Origin: Polytrichum commune
Taxonomy: Eukaryota; Streptophyta; Polytrichopsida; Polytrichales; Polytrichaceae
Assembly: GCA_950295325.1 (NCBI GenBank)
Contig: OX485806.1
Location: 32,056,001 to 32,116,000, forward strand
Direction of reading: 5' to 3'
Length of the DNA stretch: 60,000 nucleotides
This document shows positions 12,600-28,429 of the stretch, in pieces. Under the pieces are notes generated by a model that was not told the DNA's origin, searched no databases, and saw nothing but the letters and a program-made list of their open reading frames with translations. The stretch's first letter is position 1. Each line of letters opens with the position of its first letter. Both the position numbers and the translations under genes were made by a program.

Positions 12600-13603
12600 T
12601 TGCCACTATGACAGGTGGGCACGACGACTAGCCAACACAAGCAAGCAAGAGCATCTATCAACGCATGGAGTCGGGCCTCTTAGAACTCACTTAAGTCAGA
12701 CAAAAACATGAACATGTGAATGGGATTTGCACTCGGGAGGTACGTTTACATCTTCATTTTTGTTGCCACAACAGCCATAGATTTTAATCACACCACACTT
12801 GCAACAAAATGTGACAGGTTTCAATAACTGAGGGTGATGAAGAAGGCGGCAAAACTGTCTGTTGCGGTCACCGTAAATACATGTGGACTAGAAAGTATGC
12901 ATGTTACTTTGGATGAAAAGCGTGGATTGCATAGAAGAAAGTTATCTGTGTTCATTTAGGTATCTTGTGAGAGTGGGTGTAAATGAGACATCCAAACAAA
13001 GCGAGTGAAAGTCTAGAGCTATACTACAAAGCAAGTTCTTCAAAAGCTGACGAATATGTCCCCATTCTTATCCACAAATTTCATTATTGAGGCAAGTCTG
13101 CCTCTGGAACAGTGACATGATCGAGCTCCTTCAACAAATTCATCGTCTCGAGCTCTGTTCAGGAGATGAAACCATGGCCCACTGCGGACTCCTTGCAATT
13201 CTCATGTTGTGGCATTCTTCAGTTCCTCAGTATTTCCATACATCTGTGAAAATGGATACACACAAAAAAAAATTACACACAAAGTAGGTCATTCTGAGAT
13301 CGATCACCAAGCTACAGATATGGCGAAATTCGCTCTGATGAGCTTATCATCGTGCTCTGCTTGGGACATCCATAATCCAGATCGTGCAAGTTTTAAGAGA
13401 ACACAAGAGATTCAAATCTAATGTTGTTGTGGCAACAAAATGAAGACATATAAAACTTGCCTCTTAAGTGCAAATCCCTTTCCTCGTTCACACACGTTCT
13501 TGAATAAACTTAAGTGAGTCCCAAGAGGCTTGACTCCAACATAATATGATAGATGCTCCCTCTCGCGCCAGCTAGACTTCTTAATCACCTGCCATGGTGG
13601 CAA
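12600..13603. mobile_element. Second inverted-repeat element (~178-bp ends) abutting the MULE
   Basis: 12600-12776 and the reverse complement of 13424-13603 are similar throughout. The outer ends read TTGCCACTATGACAGGTG and TTGCCACCATGGCAGGTG. Further in they share ACTTAAGTGAGT, GAGTGCAAATCCC and GTTGTGGCAACAAAA (some in reverse). The ~650-bp middle has no recognisable transposase. It looks like a non-autonomous DNA transposon. It begins within about 10 bp of the outer end of the MULE right terminal repeat. No clear target duplication was found. Confidence 0.7.
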
Positions 13604-13609
13604 CGAGCC

Positions 13610-13790
13610 CAAGCCAAGCCATGCCAACGCCACACTCAAGAGCCGTTGGATGAGGTTTGCCGAGTTAATGGCCTAGATGGTCCTTGCTTGCGACCACACA
13701 TGCTCCATTCACAACGCCTGGTTAGTAGCACATGCACTCATCCATGCCATCTTGGAATAACCAGATGGCGTTTGGCATGGCAAGCGAGAA
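13610..13790. repeat. Short foldback sequence
   Basis: GCCAAGCCATGCCAACGCC (about 13613) and GGCGTTTGGCATGGCAAGC (about 13769) are inverted copies that could form a stem with a ~135-nt loop. It lies just outside the preceding inverted-repeat element. Confidence 0.5.
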
Positions 13791-14411
13791 TGATCTCATA
13801 TCAGATTTAAGCTTAGTTGCAAAGACTCCACATTAGTTTAGTCGAAGTCATTTTGAGGTGTCGAAGCACCCACAAGCTAATGTATAGGGGATCACATTTT
13901 CATGCTTGATGGATGAGAAGTACATTTGTATATGATAATCTCCTCTGATCATGGAGGATTCATCCATGGTAGATGTGATTATGGTAGTGTTTCAGGTGAC
14001 GGCATCGCAAGTCTCAAGCTTTTGCAATGCTTCGACGAGATGGGCATTCATGCGGCTATAATCTTCCTCCAACTGGAATTAAATGCACCTTGATTAGCCA
14101 AAAAGTTGATCCATAAACACAACCGAGCACACCATAACATTATTTAGTTGCTATCGACCGTTCCATTCTACTAATATCAATACACCACATCACTCAAATT
14201 TCTCAACTTGAATCCGCCAGTGTAGTGCTCTACTGTGAGAATAAACAAAGTATGATTTCAAACGAAATCTAGTTCATTCCCAACCCCGCCCAACGTAGAG
14301 ACTCAACTGAATAATGTTACGACATCGGTGCTAAATCAAGCACTTGTAAACTCGATCTTGTGGTAACAGACTGCGGGCTTCGAGCTTGCATTCCCCACCT
14401 CCAGCTTAGGA
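13791..14411. other. Intergenic, nothing recognised
   Basis: No supported ORF, RNA or repeat. Confidence 0.5.
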
Positions 14412-14615
14412 TTCGGGGAGAACCGGCGGTTAGTTACAGATGAACTGGTTGAGTTTGAGAAATAACCGGTTGAAGTTGGAGACTTCAGAAGAATTACCCA
14501 TCATTTTAGAAGAATATACCTCAAACAAATAAAGCAAAAGCAGAAGATGTCTAACATGTAACCGGTTGGATTTAGAATCACTAGGAACTTGACTGACTAT
14601 ATATATATGCCCAAA
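14412..14615 (+). repeat. Dispersed repeat R1, copy 1
   Basis: Starts near AGTTACAGATGAACTGGTTG and runs about 200 bp. Homologous copies are at 21268-21465 in the same orientation and 37215-37420 in reverse. No coding capacity is shared between copies. Confidence 0.8.
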
Positions 14616-17050
14616 AGCTTTCTTCCCGGGCACTGTTCCAGCTGAGGGTTGCAACACATGTGCCTTTGAGGAAAGGTTGTGAGCTTTGCATCTTGTGGCT
14701 CAAGGTTTAATAAATATTGGCCAAATTGAATCACGAGATACAAATGTGGAGAGTGTAAACTGCAGCCACTGTGTAGTGATTAACTTAATGACGATGTACT
14801 TGATGTTTGAAGATCGTCGATTTGTCAGTTGTTGACTACACAACAACGCAGTAGATATGCATATACTTCCTTTTGACGTTAATTTTACTACCTCATCGAA
14901 ATTTCTTTGCAATAACCTTCATTGCATTGAGGCGTTAATTTTATTTGGTTGTTTGCAGAACCTCAAGCTTCTAGGGACAAGGAACCTGACATCCTCTTAT
15001 ACCACAAATCAGACCCAGTTCTTGGTTGATGTCGATGCATTTTGATGTCGAATGCGATTCGAAACCATGGTGCATTGTTTTCGCATGTCGACAGTATGGG
15101 GTTTAGGTTTGAGACGGAGCTTCTGTATTGGGATGGTAGATCATAGAGATGATAGCCAACATCTTAAAGAACTCCAAGTTTATGGTGGTGAAGCTCATAA
15201 AAGATATCCAATCTGTAGTAGCGAAGGACATAAAGGAGCATAACTTTTGGTAATGAAGATCATAAAGGAGTTGAAAGTTTGGTATGTAAGTATAGCCCCT
15301 AAAGCAAACAATTTTGTAGTATATACATGTGTGATTTCTATAGAGTTGATGATGCCTAACCACTAGGATTTGGTTGGAGCATGTGTACGACCCAAGGCGG
15401 AATAGGGCGGAGATGGCCACGTTTAAATTGCTAACGGCACAATACGACTTGACAAAAGGGACAAGGTATGAGATCCCAAGGACGTACAACCTTGGTTCCT
15501 ATAAGGGTAGACATTAGGCAAAGGACTAGGCAAAGTGAATATGGCTAGGCAAACCATGTAGCAACAAGCTTTTAACTACAAAATGACAACATATTATTCG
15601 AATACATCTAGAACTTTTGTTTCCAATTGCACCAATATATACATGGACCCCCTTCCCCCCTTCTTTTATGTGCGCATCTTGCACTTTGTGAATTTCACAC
15701 ATGCTACACGTGGGGTATTGAATTTATTAACATGGACCTGCACTCAATTCCATTGGCCATCCTATCTAATTATTCACATGAAAGACTTGTTCTGCAAAAA
15801 GGTGATGATAGACACAAACTTAGAAAGCAACATTTCTTCAATTTTGGTGTACCCGTACTACTACCCCATGGTCCGGCCTTATTTATTGCCGCATATATAG
15901 AAGCAATCTTATGCCCCCTCCCCACCTGACTTTAGCGAAGCCTAAAAGTTGGTTCTAAAAAAACACGGCCTTCACACCATCGACATTATCTAGTGCCGAG
16001 CCTAGTTGGCAAATGATGTGGCATGGTTTACAAGTGGAGGTTTTAAGCCTCAAGCACCGACCCTCCCATCGGTACCTGGACATGAGGCAAGAATAAAGGA
16101 CCTTTAAAAGTGTCGCCTCCTGCCCTTGTGATTGGTTCCTTTTTGTCTTAGCTATGAGGGCACGAGGAGCTTCATTGACCAAAAACCGATGGTAAGATAG
16201 ATGAGTAGTAAGGGATTTGGGGATGGGACAAAAACTATCCAACATGTCATTGCCTGGTAGATAAAACCATGAACATGTGTGAAAGCTACTTAACTAAAAC
16301 CTACTCAAAAATCTCCGAAGCAAGTTCTTGTAAGTGCACTGGGTTAGCCAGATGCCTCCCCTCTAACTGAGGGAGCTTTACCTGGTCTTTAGGAAAGACT
16401 TTGGTTATTTGGTAAAGTCGGGTGGGGAGGGGGCATTACAGTCGAGAACCATAACTACCCATTGCCATATATATATATACATACCAACTGGTTTGAGTGC
16501 GATTTTTTCATGTACTCTTGGTCCATGTGCATGTGGACATGCATCTCAATATTCTGGTCAACAGTACTCGTGGGTTTACTATGGGGGTTTACTATGGGGC
16601 ATGCGGTTGATGCTTTTAGTTTCAACAACAGATTGTTCTTGAAGTTTTGCCACATGGCACTCTACCATTGCTTGAAACCCTTAGGATCCCGCCTGGGAAA
16701 TATTCCAGGTTGGCATCATAAAGGACAAACTAGGAAGCATCCTTCATAACATTATTCAACTAAGTTTGTACGCTCAGGGGGGGGGGGATTCTAGTAAGAA
16801 ATAATACTATGCTTATTCTCACAACAGAGCAATGTAGTGACAGATTCGAGCTTGAAAACTTGGGTGAAGCAATGTACTGGAACGGTTGATAGCGGATAAA
16901 TAACGTTATGTTCTTCCATGTCATTTTACAAATTTGAGCGCTAGATGTATTAAAATGTCCAATACGTGTACACTCCGTCATTCACAACCAAACGCCTATT
17001 AGTTTTCAATAACTCTCCTTCCATCTCCATAACATTAAGTAGCAAGCCCA
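14616..17050. other. Repeat-rich intergenic DNA, nothing recognised
   Basis: Contains several 60-130 codon ORFs on both strands (e.g. 15103-15489 minus, 15583-15929 plus) without recognisable motifs. There is also a TA-rich microsatellite near 16467 and a 10-nt G run near 16779. I see no gene. Confidence 0.5.
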
Positions 17051-17064
17051 GAATGACCTTCTCA

Positions 17065-17104
17065 AAAGAGCATCAAACTGGCGCGTGCAGGTTTGATGCT
17101 CTTT
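17065..17104. repeat. Perfect 14-bp hairpin
   Basis: AAAGAGCATCAAAC (17065-17078) and GTTTGATGCTCTTT (17091-17104) are perfect inverted copies around a 12-nt GC-rich loop. There is no T-run after it and no gene next to it, so it is not called a terminator. Confidence 0.7.
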
Positions 17105-19650
17105 CAAGAGCAAAGGTAGCGCTACTTTTGAGTTTTACTTAAGCTATTTTTAATCTATTTGGGTAGATACTTTCAGTAATAAGAATAAATTATGTCAGTC
17201 TCTAGGACGAAACTAATGCCTAGTGATGGTAAAGGTTCTAATCTAGACTAGATTATGATCTAAATAAATCTAAATAATTATTAAGCAACGGGAAAGTTGG
17301 TGAGGTCAAAAAGGTAGTTGTATCACTGTAAGCTTATTGTAACTTCGGTAATTTTATCTAGTTCTCTAACATTGCCAAATCTAGTTGTGCTAACCATTTT
17401 GCCTAAAGGGGCAATCTAGACAAGTTAGTATATTGAAGGTAAACAAATTTTTGGGTAAACTAGATTCAACCTTAATGTGTATGGAATTGGTCTAGTTTTT
17501 TTGTTTTTGTTTTAATGGTCTTTGATTCCTCGTTTAAGGGTGGTGTGCGCTTATGAAGAGCTTAAAAATGTTATGTTATTGGGTCCTTTCAAAACTCGAT
17601 TCACCATAAATAGTGTTCTTCATCCACGCCAAAGCTTTAGCAAAACTATAAAAGGAAAGAAAAAGAAAAAGAAAAAGAATCCACATCATGGCGAAAAGTG
17701 GAGTACATGGCAACATGGATGAAGTATGTGCTTGTGATCATCCAAGTGCAAAGGAGGATCCCTCTTGAAAAAGTTTCTCTTACATGACAGTGTGCGCAAA
17801 GCCGGGAAAAAAATCACCTTCCCATTTTCAAAGCATATGAGTGTCGTTGTGACTAGCCTACTTGGCAGCCACCTTCCAATTTCAAGTATTTGGGTGTTGT
17901 GGTGAATAACCTACTTGGGATGCATTTTTCCAATTTGGTACATGCAACTAAGCCTCCACATATCAATTTGAGTTGACTTGCAAGTGATGTTTCCTTCCCC
18001 TGGTTCACACGGTTAAATGAATGGATGGCCAATAAGAGATTGCTTTTCTCGTTGCTTCTATTGCCCCCATATGCGAAACCCCTTCTCAAAACTTATGCCC
18101 AAATCTTGGAATGCTCATAATCTCTTCATTTTCTCAGTGTTGTGTTTTCCAAACCCTTAATTGTCAACAAAACCTTGATGGGGTTTTTCAACACAAGATA
18201 TTGAAATTATGTTGTTGCTGCATTCGGTTTTTAGTCACCTTTCAAGAGAAACAACCCCTCTTAAGATAGATTCACCATTTTAGTGATATTCTTGGCTTTA
18301 ATGAAGAAATAAGTTGAAATTAGGTTGCGAAAACAATATAATACATGAAGAAACACAACATACAATGTCTATGCAACATATAGTACTTATGGCTAACATT
18401 TCTACACATAATTGTATTACATTCAATTTTCTCAAAATACGTTACACAGAGATCAATTTTGCGCCTTGGAACACACAACTTCATTATATAGTACCTTGAT
18501 CTATGAACGATCACAATAAACTCTTAGACATAAAGTTCTACCATATCAAGATGTTAAATTCACGTTTGAACTACACGTATGTAATTTTTATGCGCCTTGT
18601 CACAATCAATTGTATTTGTGTGAGCAATATTTGAGCATTGCATGGAAAAGGCTAGCACTTGATGACGACCTTGAAGGCTTAAAAGATCAAACATTTCTCT
18701 AATTATTTTCCACATGATGTCACGGTATGCGGCGTCGGCGGCCACACTTTATCCGTTGGGTTTCATCCATCTAGATTTGGATGGATGAATCTTAGTTGTG
18801 GAAATGAAGGCTCCTAAGTGAGGAGTCTCCTCCTTGGCTTGACATTCTTGCCAAGTCAAGTCTTGTGAGTGAGTGTGTGGAGAGAGCTTGTCTGAGGTGA
18901 AGATTGCATATTTTTGCAATAAATCTTGAGTTCTTCTCCCCCTACTTACACTCTTGGATTCTCCCGTGGTGGAGTGAGAGATAGCTTAACTCATTGTGTG
19001 CATTTGAAGAGAGACTTAAAGCTCTTATGAGTGTTTGACTCTCTTCCTTCTCTGTCGAGGTGTGTTGTTTATATGTGACTTTGCTATGTTTTAGTGTTGT
19101 TTGTTAGTGGTGGTTGGTACTTGAGCTGCAGTGACACACGATCGCTATTTACACGACAATGAACACACTCTTCCTTTCTAGCTAGTCCCGGTTTCAAGTA
19201 TAAACACATTGTCAAATCGATTACTAAGAAGTCTTTGTCCCAGTAAACCACCATATATATGCTGCATCATAACCCCGCCCGTGATCAAATGTAAGACCCG
19301 AACGTGCTCATATTCACATCAATGCTACAATTCTGAAGTTTCTATTTCTTTTCTCTTCTCTCCCAATTAATTCATTTCCGATAACGAACACCCAAATTGA
19401 AAAAACGAAAGGAAAAAACAATCCAAACCTACAAGCATCTCCATCACTTGTTCCCACACTGTCCTCCATGTCGATCCGATACCCGAGGTCCGCCTCCACA
19501 ATCGTACACAAAGCATTGTCGTCGAGGTCCAAATTAAAGTAAAAGCTTCTCAAGATCATCAAGTCAATGCACCACGACACTTGTCTGTCTGTGAAGATTT
19601 TCTCGAAACCCGCTGCATGCGTCGTCTTCCAATTCATCACTACTGTAGTA
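17105..19650. other. Intergenic, one unassigned minus ORF
   Basis: The only longer ORF is 19314-19640 (minus, 108 codons) with an acidic centre (LDLDDNALCTIVEADLG). It abuts the dispersed repeat starting at 19655 and could be a remnant of that element. I do not recognise it. The rest holds short ORFs only. Confidence 0.4.
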
Positions 19651-19654
19651 ACGT

Positions 19655-20760
19655 ATACACTCTAACCTCGATTATACAACACCCTCGATATCACGACACA
19701 TTCTTGCGAAACCCCAACTTTTGGGTCCCAAACTCCCTTTTTTATACGACTCACGACACTCGATAATGCGACGTTTAGAATCTCCGTTTGGTCATATTAG
19801 AGAGGTGGGTAATGCTGAAATCATGTTCATCTATGTTATGTACTGTACATCTAGAATATATATCCCATTTCACGGGGAGATCACTCCATTGTCAAGTTGA
19901 ACACCACGTGCGACCAAAAATAATCTTCTTTTGGTAAGTTGCATCACCAAAATGGGTCAAAATTTCATCAAATTTTTTTCATGAGTAGATATACACAGTA
20001 CCTATGACATAGTTAAAAGTGGTAACTAAATTTGATGATTTGTTTTTTTCATAAAACATACCGTTTCTAACTAGAATGACACATAATTGAACTAAAACAA
20101 TTACTAAAAAAAATAAAGATGACTAGAAATTTCAAAAAAATATACAAAAGATACTATGAATGGTTATGTATATGTAGAAAAAATATCATCAATTTTAAAA
20201 TTATATATGGCATGTAATATATTTCAAACTTTGTCCGCACGTGGTGTCAAGTTGACAATGAAGTGACCTCCCCGTGTCCCATTTTCACTGAAGGGAACTA
20301 CTAGGGAACGTCACTTATCGTTGGGAACTTAATGAGAATTAGGGTGGCTGGTGTAGAATGGACATGGTTAGGGTTAGAGTGGCCTCTTGCCTGGTACGTT
20401 GCCTTGTACACGGGTGATCTAATATCACCAGTATCTTGATGCTAAACGTTATGCATCATCGTTGGCTAGTTTCTTGTTAGAGAACTCTTTATATGTTGGT
20501 GTTAATGAAATGATTAGTTTTTAAAAGTTAATAGGGGATTCGAATAAGACAACGGTTGCTAACTTGGGAAGGCAACACCAAAGATCCTTGGACTCCTAGT
20601 ACAAGAGTTCTTGAGAATATTTGTATTTGTTTGGAGTCATAAGTTATTATTTCATACCATCCCTATTGCTTAAACTCATTGTATATATTTTTAAGCTCAT
20701 ATTACTTATGTTTCATATTCCCTTGATAATACAACAACTTGACGCCATTTGTCATATTAA
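19655..20760 (+). repeat. Dispersed repeat R4, copy A, interrupted by a MITE
   Basis: Homologous to 31405-32095 along its whole length once the 406-bp insert at 19871-20276 is removed. Both copies start with CTCGATATCACGACAC-type sequence and end in CCCTTGATAATACAAC-type sequence. The AT-rich 'TCGATAATACGAC' motifs resemble Tigger/pogo-like element ends, but I could not define inverted ends, so the class stays open. Confidence 0.75.
19871..20276. mobile_element. hAT-like MITE, 406 bp, with 8-bp target duplication
   Basis: Terminal inverted repeats: 19871-19912 reads CACGGGGAGATCACTCCATT..., and the reverse complement of 20236-20276 reads CACGGGGAGGTCACTTCATT.... They are ~41 bp with three substitutions and one 1-nt gap. 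The flanks are identical: TCCCATTT at 19863-19870 and again at 20277-20284. The second copy of the host repeat (near 31,617) has a single, uninterrupted version of this site. An 8-bp duplication is typical of the hAT superfamily. The interior is AT-rich and non-coding. Confidence 0.85.
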
Positions 20761-21267
20761 TGAGAAGACGACACCTTGATAATATGAAGAAAACATTGAT
20801 TTATATGCACCAAATCCTAAGACAACCTATAACATGGTTATAGTGACCTACAACCATGAGGTCTAGCATAAGTATGCTCATGGTTTAGCAACACTCGATA
20901 CTCCAACGTTCAATGCCTTTTAAATTATTTAAAGTACCTTTTACTTTACTATCTTCAAAATAGTTGTTAAACTGTCTTAAGTTTTCTTTTTCTTTCAATT
21001 TGAACTTTTCAAGTTTTCTTTTTCTTTTATTCTAAACCTTTGAGGCTCATGGATGATGGTGGTGCTCATAAGCTATATAAAGTATTCAAATTTAGAACTT
21101 GTCTCTTAATCGTTGAGACGCATCACATGTGGACGTGAAGCAAGTATGTATAATTATCTTGTGGTTGCAAGTCTAAATGTGTGTGCTTCATGTGGTCACC
21201 TTCTTAATTAAACACATAGATTAGAGTGGTATATGGTAATGCTTGAGAACCGATACCATGAATGGGG
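20761..21267. other. Intergenic, nothing recognised
   Basis: AT-rich, no ORF of note and no recognised repeat. Confidence 0.5.
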
Positions 21268-22170
21268 AGAACCAACTGCTAGTTACAGATGAACTGGTTG
21301 GGTTTGAGACATAATTGGTTTAAGTTCAGGACATTAGGATAAATGCCAATCATTTTACGGGAATCTATAGAATATTCCTCAAACTAGCAAAGAAAACCCA
21401 GAAGATAACAACATGTAACCAAGTGAACTTGAAAACACTAGGATTTTGATTGTTTCTGTGCAAATACTGTATCTCCTCAGACAGTGACAAACTCTTTTAA
21501 AATAAAAAAAATAAAAAAAATAAAAAATAAAGAAGAAGATAAAATGAGATTGGATAATGTTTCATTATATACTAGACAATATTCTAGGTTTCAAGAGCGG
21601 AGTTGAACACAATATATAGAGAGGATCTTATATGTGATTGCTTCAAGAGATGGATAATTGTCGCATCGACCTCTTATTGCTTTTACAAACTCCAATTTGA
21701 AATGACAATCGATGGGATTCATTACTGTTAACTAGATGAACCAATTCACGATCGGATCCAATGCCCAAAAATGCATGTGGAGTTGAAATTGCTCAGAATA
21801 GGACCACCTACTTTAAGGTGAGCGGGCCTAATATAGTTCCTCATCTTAAATAAACAACTGTAGATTGGAGTGGTGTGTGGTTAAGTGTGGATCTAAGAAC
21901 GGACACCATACAAAAAGAAAAGAAAAGAGAACCATGGACTTCATGAATCGAAGCAACGAGTTTGAATAAAGGGTCTCTTCGGCTGTAGGTTGCTATCATC
22001 TGTCAATGGGGGACCATGTCACACATCTTCACATTGATCATGCATAAGATATTCATATGCACTCTGAGTATTATGAGGAGAATGGATCCATGCTCGATTT
22101 GGATCTGCTCATCACCTCGCACTAATCACATGTTTCAAAATATCCCAAGAGAAGTGGGTGAAGAACTAAA
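21268..22170 (+). repeat. Dispersed repeat cluster (R1 copy 2, R2 and R3)
   Basis: 21268-21465 is a copy of R1 (see 14412). 21728-21840 (R2; CCAATTCACGATCGGATCC, TGTGGAGTTG) is related to 58945-59050 and partly to 37018-37072. 21850-22170 (R3; GAGTGGTGTGTGGTTAAG, CACTAATCACATGTTTC, AGAAGTGGGTG) is related to 34195-34525. An A-rich stretch of AAAATAAAAA type lies at 21500-21545. The three parts may be one older element. No coding remains were seen. Confidence 0.65.
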
Positions 22171-23259
22171 GAAAGGCTAATAACCATGGAAACCCATAGT
22201 CATTAGAGCTTATGTATGTAACATTGTTGTTGAGCTATTGTTAAACAAAATTACAAATGAGTCACGCATTTATTTTTATTTTTAATGTTTTTTTGTTTTG
22301 TGTTGTTGTTGTTGAGGGGAATATTTTGCCTGAGTGAGCTATGTAAAATGTGATCAATGTATAGGGAATGGTCTCTCAGTCACGTCAGTGAAGAAAAACA
22401 CCAATGTTGAATTCATTCCATTCATGTCAGTTAAACTAAACACTTTGTGTTTATTTTATGTCTGAGATATGTCAGATTCAAGAGCTGAGTGACATGATGT
22501 GAATACTGTTTGTGCTCTGCAGCAATGTGATAAATCCTCTCAATATGACGAAATGACCGAAGAAGAATTGATGCTTGCATGACGCGACTCAGTGCATGCC
22601 AGGTGGGGTGTGACATCATCTCATATGACCAAGTAACCTTTGTCTGACAAATCTTAAGGAACGATCTCGGTGGCCATCTTCGACAAAAAGTGAGTAAGAG
22701 ATCATTTCACTTATACCATTTATGTTGACGTTTCTTTTAAGGATCCTAAACTCACCGTCAAATTTCATAACGGAACGTCTGGAGTCGTACCTCCTGGCAA
22801 CTTTGTGACTTTTTTGAAGAACTCTTTTCATCTTGATTGTCAATAACTAGAACTGATGAAAAACCTTCAAGTCATTGGCGTGAGCTGCAAGACTGCTGGT
22901 AAAGTTCGTTCGTGAGTCTCTTTTCAGTGGTGAAAAGTTGATTTGCTTTCCCATGAATGGAACTATGACTTCAATGCGTCAGGTCCCAACAAATTTTGAA
23001 CTATATTTCCGGAAACTCAAAATATTGCAGAATTACTACTGTACTTACAACACATTCTTGGAGTGATTACTCTAGCTGATTTGGGGTAGAAGCGCCTCAT
23101 TTACAGGGGGCATTTTGAGCACTTGAGACTCTCAACATGCTTGGAAATTTCAGTTAGTTTCAAATGATTAGCAAATCTACAGTTGAGTGCATGAAATAAG
23201 GACATTCTACAGTTAGATGTTTTTGATATAAGTCAAGATAACGACTTTGCAATTTAGAG
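22171..23259. other. Intergenic, unassigned
   Basis: A 75-codon minus ORF (22616-22843) is rich in Arg and Lys but has no recognisable motif and no neighbouring exon. Nothing else is supported. Confidence 0.4.
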
Positions 23260-23477
23260 TACACCGTTTATGGTAGTGTCACTTACTATTTGGAGTTACG
23301 CACTGCTATAACTTTTTGTTAAGAATGTATCTTTTTACCAAGTAAAGTCATTTATGTAGTATATTGTTCATATAACCTATTTAATCTTTGTTGGTAACAA
23401 ATGAAATCTATAGCTAGAAGTTGTATCCTTGCATAATTTCAAATAGTAAGCGACACTAAATACCCATAACCGGTGTA
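23260..23477. mobile_element. Foldback MITE family M2, copy 1 (218 bp)
   Basis: The left arm TACACCGTTTATGG...TAGTGTCACTTACTATTTGG is mirrored at the right end (…CAAATAGTAAGCGACACTA…CCGGTGTA). The arms are ~40 bp and imperfect. The interior contains AAGTCATTTATGTAGT, also found in the copy at 44581. Target duplication not clear. Confidence 0.75.
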
Positions 23478-25110
23478 GTGAAATAGTCCCCCAATTAAAG
23501 ATGTATGAATTGAGACATTGAGGGAGGTGGGCGCTTCTATTGTAGGAAATTCAGATGATGAAGATTCGATCTTTTGAGTGTTTGCTCTTGGTAGCCGAGA
23601 TAATAATTTCAACGCAATTCTTCAATTTGACAAGAATCACAAATGAACGATTCAGTAAGGTGTTAATTCTTAGTTGCCGCATCTGCATTCCGATGAGCTT
23701 CGAGCTTTCTTATCACTTTTAATGTCGAGAGGGGATGTGAGCGCACTATCATCAACATTTGGGTTTAATCGGAAAAAAAATTCTTTATCAAGCATGGAGC
23801 TGAGAGTCTAGCATTGCAGATCACACTCAGTGATTAACGGCTCAGGTCCGGAACCCGCCCTCCGGAGAATATGCTACTAACAAGGATGCCAAATCTCTAA
23901 CAATCGCAACTTTCTACCAAGTTGAAAGTTTCATCGAGTTTTATATTGAAATTCAGACAATTTAACAAGCGAAGAATTCACCTCCGGAGAGTATCATCAG
24001 CACCCAATTTACCTTTGATTCTAATCTGCACAGTGCTGGAGATTGATGAACCATGAATCAATGGGTTAAACCTTGTTAGTAGCGATAACAGTTTGCAAAG
24101 CATCATCGATCAGGTTACGAAACTGTACAAGGAATCAGACCAGATGACCCATGAATCATGGAGTAAGGTTGAAATATGGGTCTTAGTTGTAGGTTTAGCT
24201 TTATCGTCATAATCTTTACAAATACTTGAGCAGGGGCTTGCGTGGCAATGCATGCAATTATGATGAACCAATCCGACATCCCTCCTCGCCCTGCCGCTTT
24301 CTGCCGAAATTGCCCGGGTTACGAAATTGCTCTTTTCTGTCCATCAATTGGGCAGCACTAGGGAACCAGTTGGTCTTCTTCGCTCATGAAATCGAAGCGG
24401 AAGAAGAGACGTGGGTATGATAACATGCTTCAAGCTCTTTTCACAGTTGACTGGGAGCTCCAAACCGCCATAGCTGGTATCCTCAAAGTCTCCGGTGTCG
24501 GAAAGAAGGTTGGTAGCTTGCTGGCAGTACTGTAAGAATTGAGTATTTTAAGTTACCTGTCCGACTCAAAGGGTGACGGAGTTACGAGGAAGTTAGTCAT
24601 CCTTGAGTGGGGGGATTATTACAAAGTTTTGCAGAAGCTGACAGACAGGGCTCACGTTTACAAGAAGATACCGGGGGTTAAAGATCGAATGATAAGCCCT
24701 TTAGTTCTTTTTGTTATTTGTTGACTTATCCTCGAAGAAGAGGAGCAGTAGGAAAACAGGGTTAAAGATTCACAGAAAAGATGCCCTTGAATTTCGAAAC
24801 AGGCCGGAAAAATCATCGAGCCTCCGCAACCAGGGCACTGTCGCCCACGGATGCAGTTTTGCGGGGGCGATGATCTGCGTTCACATGCCAAGTAGAGGCT
24901 CGACGCCGCAGATAGATTTTTATTCTACTGAACTCCTTGCCCTTTATGCTTTTATATTTGTACACGTGTTTCGTCACACTATCCACGAGTGTGGGATTGG
25001 AGGATGAATAAAAAAGAATACTCTCTCTCGGAGACTGGACAACTTGAAGCGAGAAGATCGCCGCTGACATCACCTTGGTTGTTGCAGATGAGAGGTTCGA
25101 CGTCTGCCAT
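23478..25110. other. Intergenic upstream of the invertase
   Basis: Short ORFs at 24226-24420, 24425-24535 and 24539-24724 have coding-like composition but no recognisable domain, and I could not join them into a gene. The last few hundred bases probably hold the invertase promoter. Confidence 0.4.
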
Positions 25111-25116
25111 CGCAGG

Positions 25117-25124
25117 TATAAGTA
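25117..25124 (+). promoter_or_regulatory. Possible TATA box of the invertase
   Basis: TATAAGTA lies in a GC-mixed region, 66 bp before the putative 5' UTR splice donor. Position and motif fit, but there is no direct evidence of a start site here. Confidence 0.3.
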
Positions 25125-25182
25125 AGCAGCTGTGGTAGACACTCTGCGATCATTGGATCAGATAACAGCAGCAATCTGGGAG

Positions 25183-28418
<3,236 letters not shown>

Positions 28419-28429
28419 TATAGTCACCT

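Noticed and set aside
18730-19130. A solo LTR or TRIM element
   Set aside because: The composition is suggestive, but I found no terminal TG...CA pair with a target duplication.
22616-22843. Possible channel-protein fragment on the minus strand
   Set aside because: A vague resemblance only; no recognisable motif and no neighbouring exons.
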